From NCBI GenBank assembly GCA_905116865.2, contig CAJHNH020001147.1, positions 1 to 64,000 on the forward strand: 64,000 nt of DNA. Reading direction: 5' to 3'. Shown piece after piece: positions 32,895 to 43,609 of the stretch. Under the pieces are notes generated by a model. The model saw only the letters and a list, made by a program, of their open reading frames with translations, ran no database searches and was not told the DNA's origin. Numbering within the stretch: the stretch's first letter is position 1; each line of letters opens with the position of its first letter. This DNA comes from Candidula unifasciata. Lineage: Eukaryota; Mollusca; Gastropoda; Stylommatophora; Geomitridae. The translations under genes were made by a program, and so were the position numbers.

Positions 32895-34132
32895 TATTGA
32901 CTTGTGTCGTTCATCTAAGGTATATCGGCGTCATGTCTTCTGACTTTTGTCGTTTATCTAAGGTATATCTGCGTCATGTCTTCTGAACTAAACCGGATTT
33001 CTAAGGTATATCGGGTGGGTCTCCTTGTGGTCCATATCAATTCAGACTTTTGGCGGAAAGCCACAGGTTTTCTCCTGGATTTTTATTTACAATGGAATCA
33101 AGACTTGTGTCGTTGCGATCTAAGGTATATCTGGGAGCTTTAGGGTTAACAACTCAAGGCTTGTGTCGTACATAAAACAGGTAACATCCAAGGTATATCT
33201 GCGTCATGTCTTCTGACTTTTGTCGTTTATCTAAGGTATATCTGGGTCTTTATGTCATATCTTCAGACTTGCGTCGTTCATCTAAGGTATATCTGGGTCT
33301 TTATGTCATATCTTCAGACTTGTGTCGTTCATCTAAGGTATATCTAGGTCTTTATGTCATATCTTCAGACTTGTGTCGTTCATCTAAGGTATATCTAGGG
33401 CTTTATGTTATGTCTTCAGACTTGTGTCGTTCATCTAAGGTATATCTGGGTCTTTATGTTATGTCTTCAGACTTGTGTCGTTCATCTAAGGTATATCGGC
33501 GTCGTTGTGTTATGTCTTCAGACTTGTGTCGTTCAGCTAAGGTATATCTGGGTCTTTATGTTATGTCTTCAGACTTGTGCTGTTCATCTAAAGTATATCT
33601 GCGTCGTTGTGTTATGTCTTCAGACTTGTGTCGTTCAGCTAAGGTATATCTGGGTCTTTATGTTATGTCTTCAGACTTGTGCTGTTCATCTAAAGTATAT
33701 CTGCGTCGTTATGTCTTCAGACTTGTGCCGTTCATCTAAGGTATATCTGCGTCGTTATGTCTTCAGACTTGTGCCGTTCATCTAAGGTATATCTGCGTCG
33801 TTATGTCTTCAGACTTGTGCCGTTCATCTAAGGTATATCTGCGTAGTTATGTCTTCAGACTTGTGCCGTTCATCTAAGGTATATCTGCGTCGTTATGTCT
33901 TCAGACTTGTGCCGTTCATCTAAGGTATATCTGCGTCGTTATGTCTTCAGACTTGTGCCTTTCATCTAAGGTATATCTGCGTCGTTATGTCTTCTGACTT
34001 GTGCCGTTCAGCTAAGGTATATCTGCCTCGTTATGTCTTCAGACTTGTGCCGTTCATCTAAGGTATATCTGCGTCGTTATGTCTTCTGACTTGTGTCGTT
34101 CAGCTAAGGTATATCGGTGTCGCTGTGATATT
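32895..34132. repeat. Minisatellite with 51-bp and 46-bp unit types
   Basis: Units carry GACTTGTGTCGTTCATCTAA and GGTATATCTG. It is degenerate at 32895-33200, with 51-bp units (GGTCTTTATGTTATGTCTTC) to about 33700 and 46-bp units (CGTCGTTATGTCTTCA) from 33700 to 34130. The shorter type appears to be the longer one with five bases lost. Confidence 0.95.
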
Positions 34133-34214
34133 CCTTCTGACTTACTGCCAAATTTTTATTATCATTCCCCCAACCAGTTACTCATAATCATAATTCATAA
34201 CCTGTTTAAATCAC

Positions 34215-34540
34215 CACTGATCACTGGCAACAAGAGATCTAATAAACTGAAATAGCTTAGGCATATTGGGCGAATGTCAGATGACGGAGAAGTAAAAACT
34301 GTAGGCAGACCAAGAAGAAGATGGAGAGATAACGTCAAGACATACTTGCAAACAGTTGATGTCACCAACTGGAAAGAGAAGGCCAACAACCAGAGAGATG
34401 AGTGGAGGCTGGTGATATCTGTAGCAATGAAACTCAAGGGCTCGGAACGCTGAAGAAGAAGAAGAAGAAGAAGAGAAGAAGAAGAAGAAGAAGAAGAAGA
34501 AGAAGAAGAAGAAGAAGAAGAAGAAGAAGAAGAAGAAGAA
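34215..34540 (+). pseudogene. LINE 3' end with (GAA)n tail
   Basis: The plus strand reads LRHIGRMSDDGEVKTVG, RPRRRWRDNVKTYLQ and WKEKANNQRDEWRLVIS, stopping at TGA 34451-34453. The stop codon merges into the tail (CGCTGAAGAAGAAG, to 34540). GHIGRM, GRPRRRWRDN and DxW are C-terminal LINE ORF2 blocks. An in-frame TAG near 34255 and the missing RT domain mark it as dead. The bases AACGCTGAAGAAG match the last bases of family G copies. Confidence 0.78.
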
Positions 34541-35170
34541 CCGGTTACTCGATCCAGGGTTCAGTGAACTCCACGACAGGGGCGGAGATCACATCGCTCC
34601 TCAACCTCCCCGACGCCACGTTCTTATTACCGCGGAGAGTAGTAATCCATCATCAAGGTAGTTCTTTGCCCTGTGACCTTTAACTAACGCACTCACAACG
34701 CCAGTGATGGCGGATGTGTTTGAACGTTTGTAGGTTTGTCCTCACGTGACCTCTCTGTGGCTGGTACTTTCATTACATCTGTGTATCCTTACACCCCTGT
34801 GTATTCAGAATCTGGTGTTCCAAAAACTTCTCTTTCGCAGATGGTTGCCTTCTTATGTGTTTGCTGGCAGTTCGAATCTTCATGTTCTAGTGCTAGCTTG
34901 CCACCTTCTGCCAGAGACGTCATCTCAGAGCGTTTTCTTCCATGAGGGGAACAAGAAAGTACCAGAAAGATGCGTCTGCTCACTACGAAGCAGCGGCTGG
35001 CCGAGCAGTTACACCGTCGCACTCAATCGCGAAAGACCCGAGTGCCATCCACGGTAAGGTGATGTAGGTTTTTCTGTCGGAGGCAACAAAACACTTTACT
35101 CTGCACAGTCCATGGCGACCTCACCAGCTTCATCAAAAAATATAAGTTTTTATGTATAGTCTTTTAAATA
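34541..35170 (+). other. Unassigned stretch with one candidate exon (34970-35053)
   Basis: A short frame from ATG 34970 reads MRLLTTKQRLAEQLHRRTQS and 8 further codons, ending exactly at a strong splice-donor-like GTAAGG (35054). A pyrimidine-rich stretch and AG lie just upstream (34930-34946). Composition is basic and helical. No family was recognised. The region is free of repeats, unlike most of the window. Confidence 0.25.
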
Positions 35171-35375
35171 AGAGTCACGGGTGAAATGGTTTGGCCATTT
35201 GACAAGAATGCCCAGGTACCAGCTGCCACAGAGAGCCAAGCTAAAGAAATACAAGCAATGTAATACAGATCAAAGGGAAGACCACACCAACAATAGAACA
35301 ACAGATTCGGGAACAGCCTCAAAGATTTGTCGATCAACTTATGCAACACATTAGTTAGATAACCTAGAAGATCCC
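35171..35375 (+). pseudogene. LINE ORF2 C-terminal fragment
   Basis: The plus strand reads VKWFGHLTRMPRYQLPQRA, then shifts frame into KGRPHQQ-like and LKDLSINLCNTLVR-like sequence. KWFGHLxRMPxYxLPxRA is the usual segment after the RT domain of non-LTR elements. At least one frameshift lies near 35265. The minus-sense piece at 42.4-42.6 kb has the same PCYQLLQRA and MNLYKAL blocks and is probably the same family. Confidence 0.72.
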
Positions 35376-35565
35376 ACATCTCCCCGGCCCCTTTTCCCTC
35401 GTCATTTATAACTGCAAGAAGAATAGAGGAGGTGTTCTTGTCCGTTATTATTTATTTGCTGATGAAAGGCTTTCTAACCATGAAGTTTATTGTCTTTTAT
35501 GATTGTGTTTTACTGGGATACTAACTAGTTCTACTACTCGTTTGTGTTGATTCTCACTGTAATGG

Positions 35566-35706
35566 CCAGTCCTTTTTAGGCAATTTTTTGTCATTTAAGG
35601 GTGCAGCAGGCCATTTTTCAAATGTCCGAATTGGATATTTCTGGGACCTTAATATCCACATGGTGGCACTTTTGTGTCATCTTAATATGTCCTGGTGGCG
35701 TAGATA
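35566..35706 (+). mobile_element. Family B, internally deleted copy
   Basis: The head remnant (AGTCCTTTTTAGG, then TTTTTTGTCATTT) is joined to the 3' half (ATCCACATGGTGGCACTTTT, ATGTCCTGGTGGCGTAGATA), with the middle lost. Confidence 0.65.
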
Positions 35707-36003
35707 GCTTTCCGACAGTGGAAATTCTTCATTGGCTGAGCATACCATTGGCTGACATACCGGCCATGACCGGCAGTTCTAATCGCTAAATCATCGGTCG
35801 GACACAAGTCATCCGGTTTGTTTTGGGCGTGCGTTCTTTGTTTTTCAATTAGTTTGTTCTCTTTGTGACCTTTCTGGCATTTTTTGTTGTTGAAACGTTG
35901 AGAAGGGAGATGCGCTTTGATCTTGTTGATACATCTTTTCTATTGTTCTGTTTTAATTGGTTTCCTTTGTGTCGTTATGTACTTGTTTTGTGATGCGTAC
36001 GTT

Positions 36004-36140
<137 letters not shown>

Positions 36141-36235
36141 TTGTTCTTTCTTTTTTCAAACGCGTGTCTATCTTGATTTACCTGCTGTCTCTTTGCCTAC
36201 ATGTGTCTGTATTTTACCATATATGTAAATAATGT

Positions 36236-36608
<373 letters not shown>

Positions 36609-36814
36609 TAGCACCGGCGAGGAACCTGAAATACTTTGGTTATATTTTTAATCAAAATTTTTCCCGGGCAGCGCCGTTAGGCTACTTTTTTCGATTTCCA
36701 ACTGTCACGTAATTTTTTTACGTGCGCAACATTGCACACGGGCGTCCGATCTTCACTACCCAGAGATCAGGGGAAATTACTCGAAGTCCAAGTCCACGTG
36801 AAAAAATCCCAGCC

Positions 36815-36890
36815 CTTACCGGGGATTGAATCGGGAACCTCTAGCACTCGAGGCGGACACCATGCGGCAAGATCACGCAGCACCCTAACT
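36815..36890 (-). mobile_element. tRNA-like SINE head remnant
   Basis: On the minus strand, GCATGGTGTCCGCCTCGAGT is followed by GGTTCCCGATTCAATCCCC, a box B-like word. No family A body follows; a LINE fragment begins instead. Confidence 0.45.
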
Positions 36891-36894
36891 GACA

Positions 36895-37218
36895 TGATAG
36901 AAAGACATATCTTAGAATACCGTGCACCAAGAAGAAAAACATCAACATCCTACAGGACCTGAACATCGAGGAAAACAGCATGCTGTCCCGAAAGCTGGTA
37001 TATCGTGTCAAGCGCTACGATGGTCTGGGGACAATGGTGACTGGCGTACATACAGTTTCTGAAAAGCTATGACGAGGCCGACCTTCACGATTGTAGATAG
37101 ACGACATTGAAGACACGTTGGCTATGAGAACACATAGAACTAAAGATCTTGCTAGAGACATAGAGACTTTTGGGTGTGCTGTGACGAGAGCGACGTTCTG
37201 TAAAGAAGCTACTGACTG
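36895..37218 (+). pseudogene. LINE ORF2 C-terminal end, single frame with stops
   Basis: One reading frame spans the piece: NINILQDLNIEENSMLSRK, YRVKRYDGLG, stop, RGRPSRL, stop, IDDIEDTLAMRTHRTKDLAR, then AVTRATFCKEATD and the final stop. These match ILKxLNVEEN, GRP, DLARD and RATFCKEATD blocks at the end of a non-LTR polyprotein. The first part is homologous to 21292-21350. After the stop comes CTGATTGACTGATT, a likely 3' tail. Confidence 0.82.
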
Positions 37219-37725
37219 ATTGACTGATTCACCCATCCTCTATTTGAGGTTCAAACTAAACTTGTTTGTTTGTAAGTGTTTGCTCTTTTCACTTCACCGC
37301 CAGAATATTTTACCTGTAATGTAATTATAGACATCAGAAAGTATGATTTACGACAGACATAACACCTGTCACAGGTGTAAGCTTTAGACATCTCTGAAAG
37401 CCTGGCCCAGACAAAGTGTCTGACATTTCCCTCCTCTCTCCCTCCTCCCCCCACTTTTTTTCTTTGCGAAAACTATATAATCTAGGTTGTAGTGAGAGTG
37501 TGTTTTGAGTTGTGTCTATTTTTTGATCGATTATAATTCCTTAACCCTTTAATGGCGAAGTATAAATATTAACTAACGTGGTATCTGCATAGAAATGAAA
37601 CATTTTAATGATATCTTTACAGAGATTAACCCTTAAAATATGTCTAAAGAAAGATTATCTTTTTAATGAAGCCGCATATTTAACAGTTAAGAAATTCACG
37701 TTCTAATTTTAAAAAAAAGGAGATA
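37219..37725. other. Unassigned stretch
   Basis: AT-rich DNA without a recognised element. Confidence 0.4.
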
Positions 37726-37948
37726 ATTGAAATACTTTGGCCACTTGAAAAAGCGTAACACACTTTTAAAAACCACATTGGAGAGAAAGGTTGAAGACAA
37801 GAGAGCAAGAGGTAGGCAAAGATACAAGTGGGAGGACAACATCAAGAGATTGACGGGCAGCAGTCTGAGAGAGTGCACAACCAGGACAAGAGACAGAGCG
37901 TGTTGGAGATCCTTTGCTGCCAACCTTCACTGCGAAGACGACACCTGA
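37726..37948 (+). pseudogene. LINE ORF2 C-terminal end, open frame
   Basis: The plus strand reads KYFGHLKKRNTLLKTTLERK, then RARGRQRYKWEDNIKRLTGS and RDRACWRSFAANLHCEDDT, stop. This is the intact tail of a LINE polyprotein (KYFGHxxR, GRQRxKWxDNI, DRxxWRxFxAN). It is followed by TGATTGACTGA. No internal stop is seen in 73 codons, so it is relatively young, but everything upstream is missing. A family A SINE begins 18 bp later. Confidence 0.85.
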
Positions 37949-37965
37949 TTGACTGAAAGAAAACA

Positions 37966-38225
37966 GATAGCCGCAGTGGTGTAGTGGCTAGTTATTCGCC
38001 TGTTGACCTGAAGGCCCTGGGGGTTCAAATCCTCATCTACTATAATTTCTTTTATCAGCACTGACCTTGTCTCCCAGCTCGACCCAGCCACAAATGAATA
38101 CCAGGTAATGTCACGGGAAGTAAACGCGGCCGGCGTGATGTTGACCACGTCACCCACTAGGGACCAGTGGTGAAGATAAATATGATTGTAGGCGATGTAC
38201 CTCTTGCTGCACAGACGAAATAGTA
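37966..38225 (+). mobile_element. Family A SINE
   Basis: The head AGCCGCAGTGGTGTAGTGGC and box B-like GGGGTTCAAATCC are followed by CTCGACCCAGCCAC, ACCAGGTAATGTCACGGGAA, GTAAACGCGGCCGGCGTGAT and TTGACCACGTCACCCACTAG. AAAGAAAAC before and AAAGACAAC after (about 38253) may be a decayed TSD; not certain. Confidence 0.85.
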
Positions 38226-38264
38226 TCCTTATCTTTGTTGTTATTGTTAAAGACAACTGACCAT

Positions 38265-38672
38265 ATTTCCCTAAGTATAAAACCATCCCATGTATAAGAC
38301 GCACGTTGATTTTGGGAGAAAAAATAGAAAATTTAAAAATACTGTCATCAAGTTATTGAACTCACATTTTTTAATTCAGCAGAAAAACCAGCAAACTTAT
38401 CATCGTAGAACCAAACCTAATGTAACAAGTGGGAAACGGTGAAGGCGAAGACAGGACCAGACATTTTTACAGCTGGAAATCACTTTTTGTTTCATTATTT
38501 TGTGTCCATTTTATGTCCCCTTGAACCGACATTCCCAACTGAGGTCCTGTACGGGATATTTTACAGCAAGTGAAATACTGAAAATCTACTTCTATTGTAT
38601 AGGACGCACACTCTATCTACATCCTATATTTTTGAAGCAATAAGTGTGTCTCATACTTTGGGGAAAGCAGTA
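38265..38672. mobile_element. Probable non-autonomous DNA transposon with degenerate TIRs
   Basis: The left end (ATTTCCCTAAGTATAAAACC, then GTATAAGACGCACGTTG) and right end (GTGTGTCTCATACTTTGGGG, then AAAGCAGTAT) are imperfect inverted repeats. The AAGTATAAGACGCAC motif is a widely seen animal transposon terminus, and a similar one occurs at 58238. No transposase frame and no confident TSD were found, so I do not assign a superfamily. Confidence 0.6.
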
Positions 38673-40221
38673 TAATACTAACTATTGATTGCCATTGTGT
38701 AAAACGGAGCGCCCTTGTTCAAAACAAATTACCAGTGGCCGGAGGTGGGTCTGAGGGCGCCCCCTGGCACAACTACCCGGCTGCCTTTCCCTCCACTTCA
38801 AGTAAACAGTGAGGTAGCGCCTGTGGATCCGTGAGAACCGGGTGCAGCCGGGGCTTACTCTGAACAGACATTACCCCTCTCGCACATGAATCTGTTTAGT
38901 CTCGCAGGGAAAGTCGTCAGCTCCCTACTGGGCCCAGTGTTTCCTTCTGTGTCCTCCATTCCCGCTTTCTGCCTACAGATTCTTATCTTCTGGAGAAAAT
39001 GATTATTTAAACAACAACAGTTATACCCGTCTTTGCTATGGCTAAGGCCCTCTGCCCCAGTGTTTAAATAGGGCTTTAACACCACCATCCCCCACCCCCT
39101 CCAAAGTACTTTTGTCCAGACCCTAGAAAATTTGCAGGGCTCCTAAGTGGTTCCACCTAACCGTGTATGGACGTTTTTTTTTAAGCACGTGATTATGCAT
39201 TTCATAGCATTTCAGATATACTTATTTGCTATTTACCACATAATTTTAGTAACAATAATAATAATAATAATAACTATTATTCTTGTGCATTTAAACAATT
39301 TGAAAACAAAAAGTTTAGAAACAAGTGTCCCACAAGATGCTGATGCAAACCCAGTTCCTTTGAACAGACAGGTAAACGTCCGACCACTAGCTCTCATACC
39401 TTTGATGGATCGGCCGATCCGTTTGTCTCCTCCAGTCTACGGCCTAAACGTTGACCACGCCATCCTAATATTTAAACATCGCACTCTGGACGGCAGACCA
39501 ACAAGCTAGATCCTAGATACCCTGTTCAAGCTTCGAAAAGGTTATCATTAGCTTAGCCGCTACTGCTGCAGCAGCCTGGTGGAGCCTACAGTCTGCAAGA
39601 CTCATGCGGACAAAAATCTGTCTTGTTATAATTGAAGAGAATATATCAATACTCATATACCAGAATTTGAATTCTTAACAGCTATATTCGAAAACGTTAT
39701 TGCGCGGAAAACCGTCCTATCAAATCCCAGCTTCCTAACGAATCGTTTAATTAACGAAAGATGAAAGAAGACAATTTGAGAAAGACGCAGTGTCATTAAA
39801 TATTCGTCTAAAAGATACGAAAGTGAATCTGCGAAAAAGCTTACCAATTTCCATTTGCAGTCAACTACGGTTTCCTTGCAGAGATTTTCAGTAATGGTTT
39901 TTCCGTGGCGGTTATTCGTTTGTGGAGCTAGAAGATTGTATCTGCAAGGATGCGTTTGAGATGGTTGTCAGGTGATAGTTGTTGGAGAGCAACAACTCAT
40001 CTAGACTCTGCTAATCGTCTTTTCTTTGACCTCGGGGTCTGCTGTTTTTGTGTCGTTATCTGGTTTATTATCACGCAAGTGGCGGCAAATAGGATAGAAG
40101 TTTAAAACTTAATGGCGGGCCAAGATGGAGGTTATTTCGGCAAGACACTAAACATCATCTGTGCAGTCAGGTGTTCGGGAATTACCCATGACATTGGTAT
40201 TTAAACCATTCATCATCATCA
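38673..40221. other. No gene recognised
   Basis: There is a short (AAT)n at 39256-39275. The 120-codon plus-strand frame at 39147-39509 starts in a T-run and shows no known domain. The remainder looks like non-coding DNA. Confidence 0.45.
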
Positions 40222-40400
40222 TTATATAGCACATTCTTTGTAGAACGTCGCTCTCATCACCGTCTGCCTAAAAAAATTATGTTTCTCACCAGCTCTAGCC
40301 TCATGCAGTTTCATACCGAAGAAGTCCTTTAAATCCAGTACCCATCTTCGTGCTCATCGGCCCCTGCTCCTCCTTTCTGGTACCATGCCTTCTGCTATTA
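40222..40400 (-). pseudogene. LINE ORF2 C-terminal end with (TGA)n tail
   Basis: The minus strand reads MVPERRSRGR, stop, ARRWVLDLKDFFGMKLHEAR and FRQTVMRATFYKECAI, stop. RGRxRRWVxDLKDxxGMKLHEA and RATFYKE are LINE C-terminal blocks; the last resembles RATFCKEATD at 37.2 kb. A TGATGATGATG tail follows the stop (40208-40221). Confidence 0.75.
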
Positions 40401-40757
40401 TGGTTTTCAACGCGCCACAGAGCTTAAGATGGCCAAACTATCTCAGCTTCCGAGACAAGCTGATATTATTAGCCAATCTGCTTCTAACAAAAACATTTCA
40501 CTTGACACACTGTCGGCTGCAGTAAATAAAGTCATTGGTGGGACTGCAGGAAGGAGTGTCCCACCTTTTGTCTTGTTAAGTGGGCCACATAATTTATTTG
40601 TTTGTTTGTTTGTCTCAATCTGTAAAGAGCGTGGCGGAGGTTAAGGTAAACTTTGTTCAGTTTTAAAAACGTAATTAGAAAAATAAAAAACAGTATTAAG
40701 CCTCAGTAGTGTGGATTTTGTTAAGCTAATGCTTGACATTGTTTTTTTGGTAGAAGC
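40401..40757. other. Unassigned stretch
   Basis: A 71-codon frame at 40429-40644 (AVNKVIGGTAGRSVPPFVLL) is not recognised and degenerates into a low-complexity TTTG run. Confidence 0.35.
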
Positions 40758-40908
40758 GTCTTCTTCTTCTTCTTCTTCTACATCTGCTTCTTCTTCTTCT
40801 TCTTCTTCTTCTTCTTCTTCTTCTTCTTCTTCTTCTCTTCTTCTTCTTCTTCTTCTTCTTCTTCTTCTTCTTCTTCTTCTTCTTCTTCTTCTGCTTCTTC
40901 TGCTTCAG
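40758..40908. repeat. (TTC)n microsatellite
   Basis: About 45 trinucleotides with a few interruptions. No family G sequence is recognisable beside it. Confidence 0.97.
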
Positions 40909-41021
40909 CCCTTGAGGTTCAGTAATGCATAATTATCCCTCTCTCCATCTCCGCCTTTATTCGTCTCTGTTGTTAGCCTTCTCTGCCCATTATGCTGTAT
41001 ATTATTTAGCTTAATGGGCAG

Positions 41022-41302
41022 CGCGGCGTGCGTGGCTAAAGCGTTGTGAGTCCGACTCGTAATCAAACGTACCGCGACGTACTGGTGGCTGCGTGGATTT
41101 TTTTCATGGTATGGTGCGTCGCAGGTCGACCCAGCCTAAAATGGGTACCAGGATGGCCGTCCTGTGGAAGTAAAGACGGCTGGCGTAATTCTGACCACAT
41201 TACCCACCCAGGGCCGATTGGTCTGTAAAAATGTTGGACCCTCTTCCCATATACCCGATGCGCCTAAGGCGTGACAAGGGATGTGTACTTTTTTTTTTTA
41301 AC
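41022..41302 (+). mobile_element. Family A SINE, 281 bp, perfect 10-bp TSD
   Basis: TAATGGGCAG precedes (41012-41021) and follows (41303-41312) the element. The head is diverged (GTGCGTGGCTAAAGCGTTGT). The body has GTCGACCCAGCCTAAAATGG, GTACCAGGATGGCCGTCCTG, GTAAAGACGGCTGGCGTAAT and CCACATTACCCACCCAGGGC. The tail is a run of 13 T. The length agrees with the 273-bp copy at 5 kb. Confidence 0.92.
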
Positions 41303-41312
41303 TAATGGGCAG

Positions 41313-41435
41313 AAGAAAAAAGAAGAAGAAGAAGAAGAAAAAAAAAAGAGGAAGAAGAAGAAAAAAAAGAGGAAGAAGAAGAGGAAGTAGAAGAGAAAAA
41401 GAAGAAGAGGAAGAAGAAGAAAGAAGAGGGAGAAG
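41313..41435. repeat. Purine-rich GAA/GAAA/GAG tract
   Basis: Irregular purine microsatellite directly after the right TSD of the SINE. Confidence 0.9.
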
Positions 41436-42367
41436 AACGATTAGCAAGAAAATGTCACCCTGACACAACCAAACATCTACATACCCAGTCGCTGACCTGT
41501 TGTTGTCGTGTATCATCATCGATGTTGTTACTCTCCAAGTTCGCTCCTGCCTTCTCTGGCTCTGTAACCCGATATTCTATTTAATTTAACTGCTTAATTG
41601 GACATGTTCTTTTACTAAAGAACTTTTAAAGCTAATTATCGCATAGTCGTCGACGTAAGTGTGTAGTTTTTCCCCCCGGAGTCTTCACCTGTTGTGGCGA
41701 ATCTTCGCTGTGGCCCCGGCTTTCAAACAGCACAAGATTGCATTCCAAACATTTCAGCTTCGTTTCCACAATTTTCAAGTCACTTTCCAGTTTCGTTTTC
41801 CCAAACTTTGTCTAGAATTACCGTTCATAAATGCCACAGGACAGGAAACCACCAGAAAAAAATCGCGGTTTGGAAACTATTTTGTTTTCTTTCTTTTCCC
41901 CAGGGAGGGATCATTTGGTATTTGGTGTATTTACATTTTTATTCTCTGGCGTCGGTTTGACGTGGAAGCGAGAACTCTTATTTTTTTTTTAAAGAGAAAT
42001 GTGATTGGGTGATGGCGGTTATGCTGCTTTGAGTTCAAGTCTGATAATATTTCTTGTCATAATTGTAACCAATGAATTAGCAACACTTCCCATCTTGGTT
42101 ACATGGCTTCATTGTGGAGGCCCCTCCCCCCCACCCCCCCCCCACACCCCCCCACACCTCCCTGTGAATCTGTCTGTCTATGCATGGGTAATTTGGTACA
42201 TGCCCTTTGATCCGAGATTTTTATCACTTTCGCCTGGTCATAAAGTAGCTCACCGCCCAGATGCTTGGCAGAAAACGTGTGGAGATTTAAGGCACCAACC
42301 AATAAATGGGATAATCCTCTCCTTCTTTTCCTCCAGTTTTCTCCTCTTAGCGCCAGGGAACATGTAA
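41436..42367. other. No gene recognised; C-rich tract at 42120-42165
   Basis: Two overlapping plus-strand frames of 88 and 117 codons (41659-42012) lack domains. The C-rich tract includes runs of 7-10 C. Confidence 0.45.
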
Positions 42368-42580
42368 CGATCTTGTATGTGCTCTTTCTAATGCTTTGTA
42401 TAAGTTCATCGTCATTTCTTTATGGCTATTGCTAATGTTGTCTGTCAATTATTTGCGTGGTCTTCCTCTGGGTTTGTGCTTATTACAGTTCTTCTGTATG
42501 GCTCTCTGTAGCAGCTGGTAGCAGGGCACGCTCGTCTCCTGGTGAGACCATCTGATCTGTTGCTTTTTCATGAATTGTAG
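42368..42580 (-). pseudogene. LINE ORF2 C-terminal fragment
   Basis: The minus strand reads RWSHQETSVPCYQLLQRAIQ, KNCNKHKPRGRPRK, stop, LTDNISNSHKEM and MNLYKALERAHTRSLH. RGRPRK and the PCYQLxQRA spacing match LINE C-terminal blocks and the piece at 35.2 kb. The tryptophan after GRPRK is replaced by a stop, and the GHV segment after RW appears deleted. Confidence 0.72.
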
Positions 42581-42974
42581 GGATGACTCGTATGAATTAG
42601 ATCGAGCAGGCAGCAGCCACTGTATCAGCAGGTGGCATACTTCAATTATTTCAGTCCTTTAATCACATCCTTATGTTGCCCCCGGAAAGACGAATACTGT
42701 CCCAGTGTTGACTCTGATTTGTTTTCTGGTCTGTCAGGAACGAGGAATAAACTGGTTGCCAGCAGAATTATATTTTTGTACACGCACAAATAGTAAACTT
42801 ATCATGGCGGAAGGGGAGAAGCAGAGAGGTTGCTCAAAAACTGAACTTAAAGAAAACAAAAAGCAACAAGTTTAGTGTCGGGCAAGGGCAGGTAACTCGG
42901 GCATATGATTCCACATTGTTTTTTTTTTGGGGGGGGGGGGGGGGGGAGGGGGGATGATGGTGGACTGTGTGAAG
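42581..42974. other. Unassigned stretch ending in a poly-T/poly-G run
   Basis: T10 at about 42919-42928 is followed by a run of about 18 G and further G-rich sequence to 42953. No gene. Confidence 0.5.
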
Positions 42975-43150
42975 CCTTCGCAACGAATATCGTTGCAGGG
43001 CACCCATTAACTCTACAGGACTTAGACATTCCCATAAGCGCTTCGTCCCCATCTTCAGCAGAGGTAAACTGCCTGAATGCTGACAGAAAACGTCAGGTAG
43101 TGAATACTGCTGGACTGTTTACAGTCTGTGTTTTAACGCGGAACTAGGTG
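42975..43150 (+). pseudogene. Possible LINE fragment from just before the RT domain
   Basis: The frame reads LTLQDLDIPISASSPSSAEV, resembling the PPDLDIPIxxxPPSxxEV linker that precedes the RT core in CR1/RTE-type LINEs. Expected downstream KAIxxLKNGKAxGPD is not present. GACATTCCCATA and CTCTTCAGC-like words recur in the same spacing at 59350-59395, supporting a shared repeat origin. It ends near a (GATGAT)n run at 43150. Confidence 0.4.
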
Positions 43151-43284
43151 ATGATGATGATGATGATTCCAATGTTTCTTAACCGGTTTTTAATTAGGTG
43201 AGTTGCCTTTTATACAGGAGTTTGTTTTTGATTTCCACAAATTTACTCACACGGAAATTCCTTGGAAGTCGTGATGCCCCTATT

Positions 43285-43455
43285 AGGAACTAACAGTATA
43301 CACACACATAGGCCTGATCTGAATAACGGATATGCACACAGCCGGGAAAAAAAACAACACCAGAAGTGAAAGAACAGCCAACACTTTCCGCTAGAGTTTT
43401 ACAAATGGTGCACGCCAAAAAGAGGAAGAGGAAGGAGAAGAGGAACAAAAAGAAG
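43285..43455 (+). mobile_element. Family G retroposon, 3' part, diverged
   Basis: GATCTGAATAACGGATATGC, CACCAGAAGTGAAAGAACAG and CAACACTTTCCGCTAGAGTT are diverged family G words. The tail is AAAAAGAGGAAGAGGAAGGA, a degraded GAA tail. Confidence 0.72.
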
Positions 43456-43609
43456 AACCCAGAAATTCATTTTTTTGTTTCTTCTGCTACTGTGCTATAC
43501 TGGTGCTATTATTGACTTCTATTTTACTGCTTCAACTACTACTATAATTACTACTACTACTTCCACCACAACACTGTTACCAAGTCACCTGTGGTCCAGC
43601 CTGGGTGGT

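Noticed and set aside
40758..40908. (TTC)n as a family G tail
   Set aside because: No family G body is recognisable on either side.
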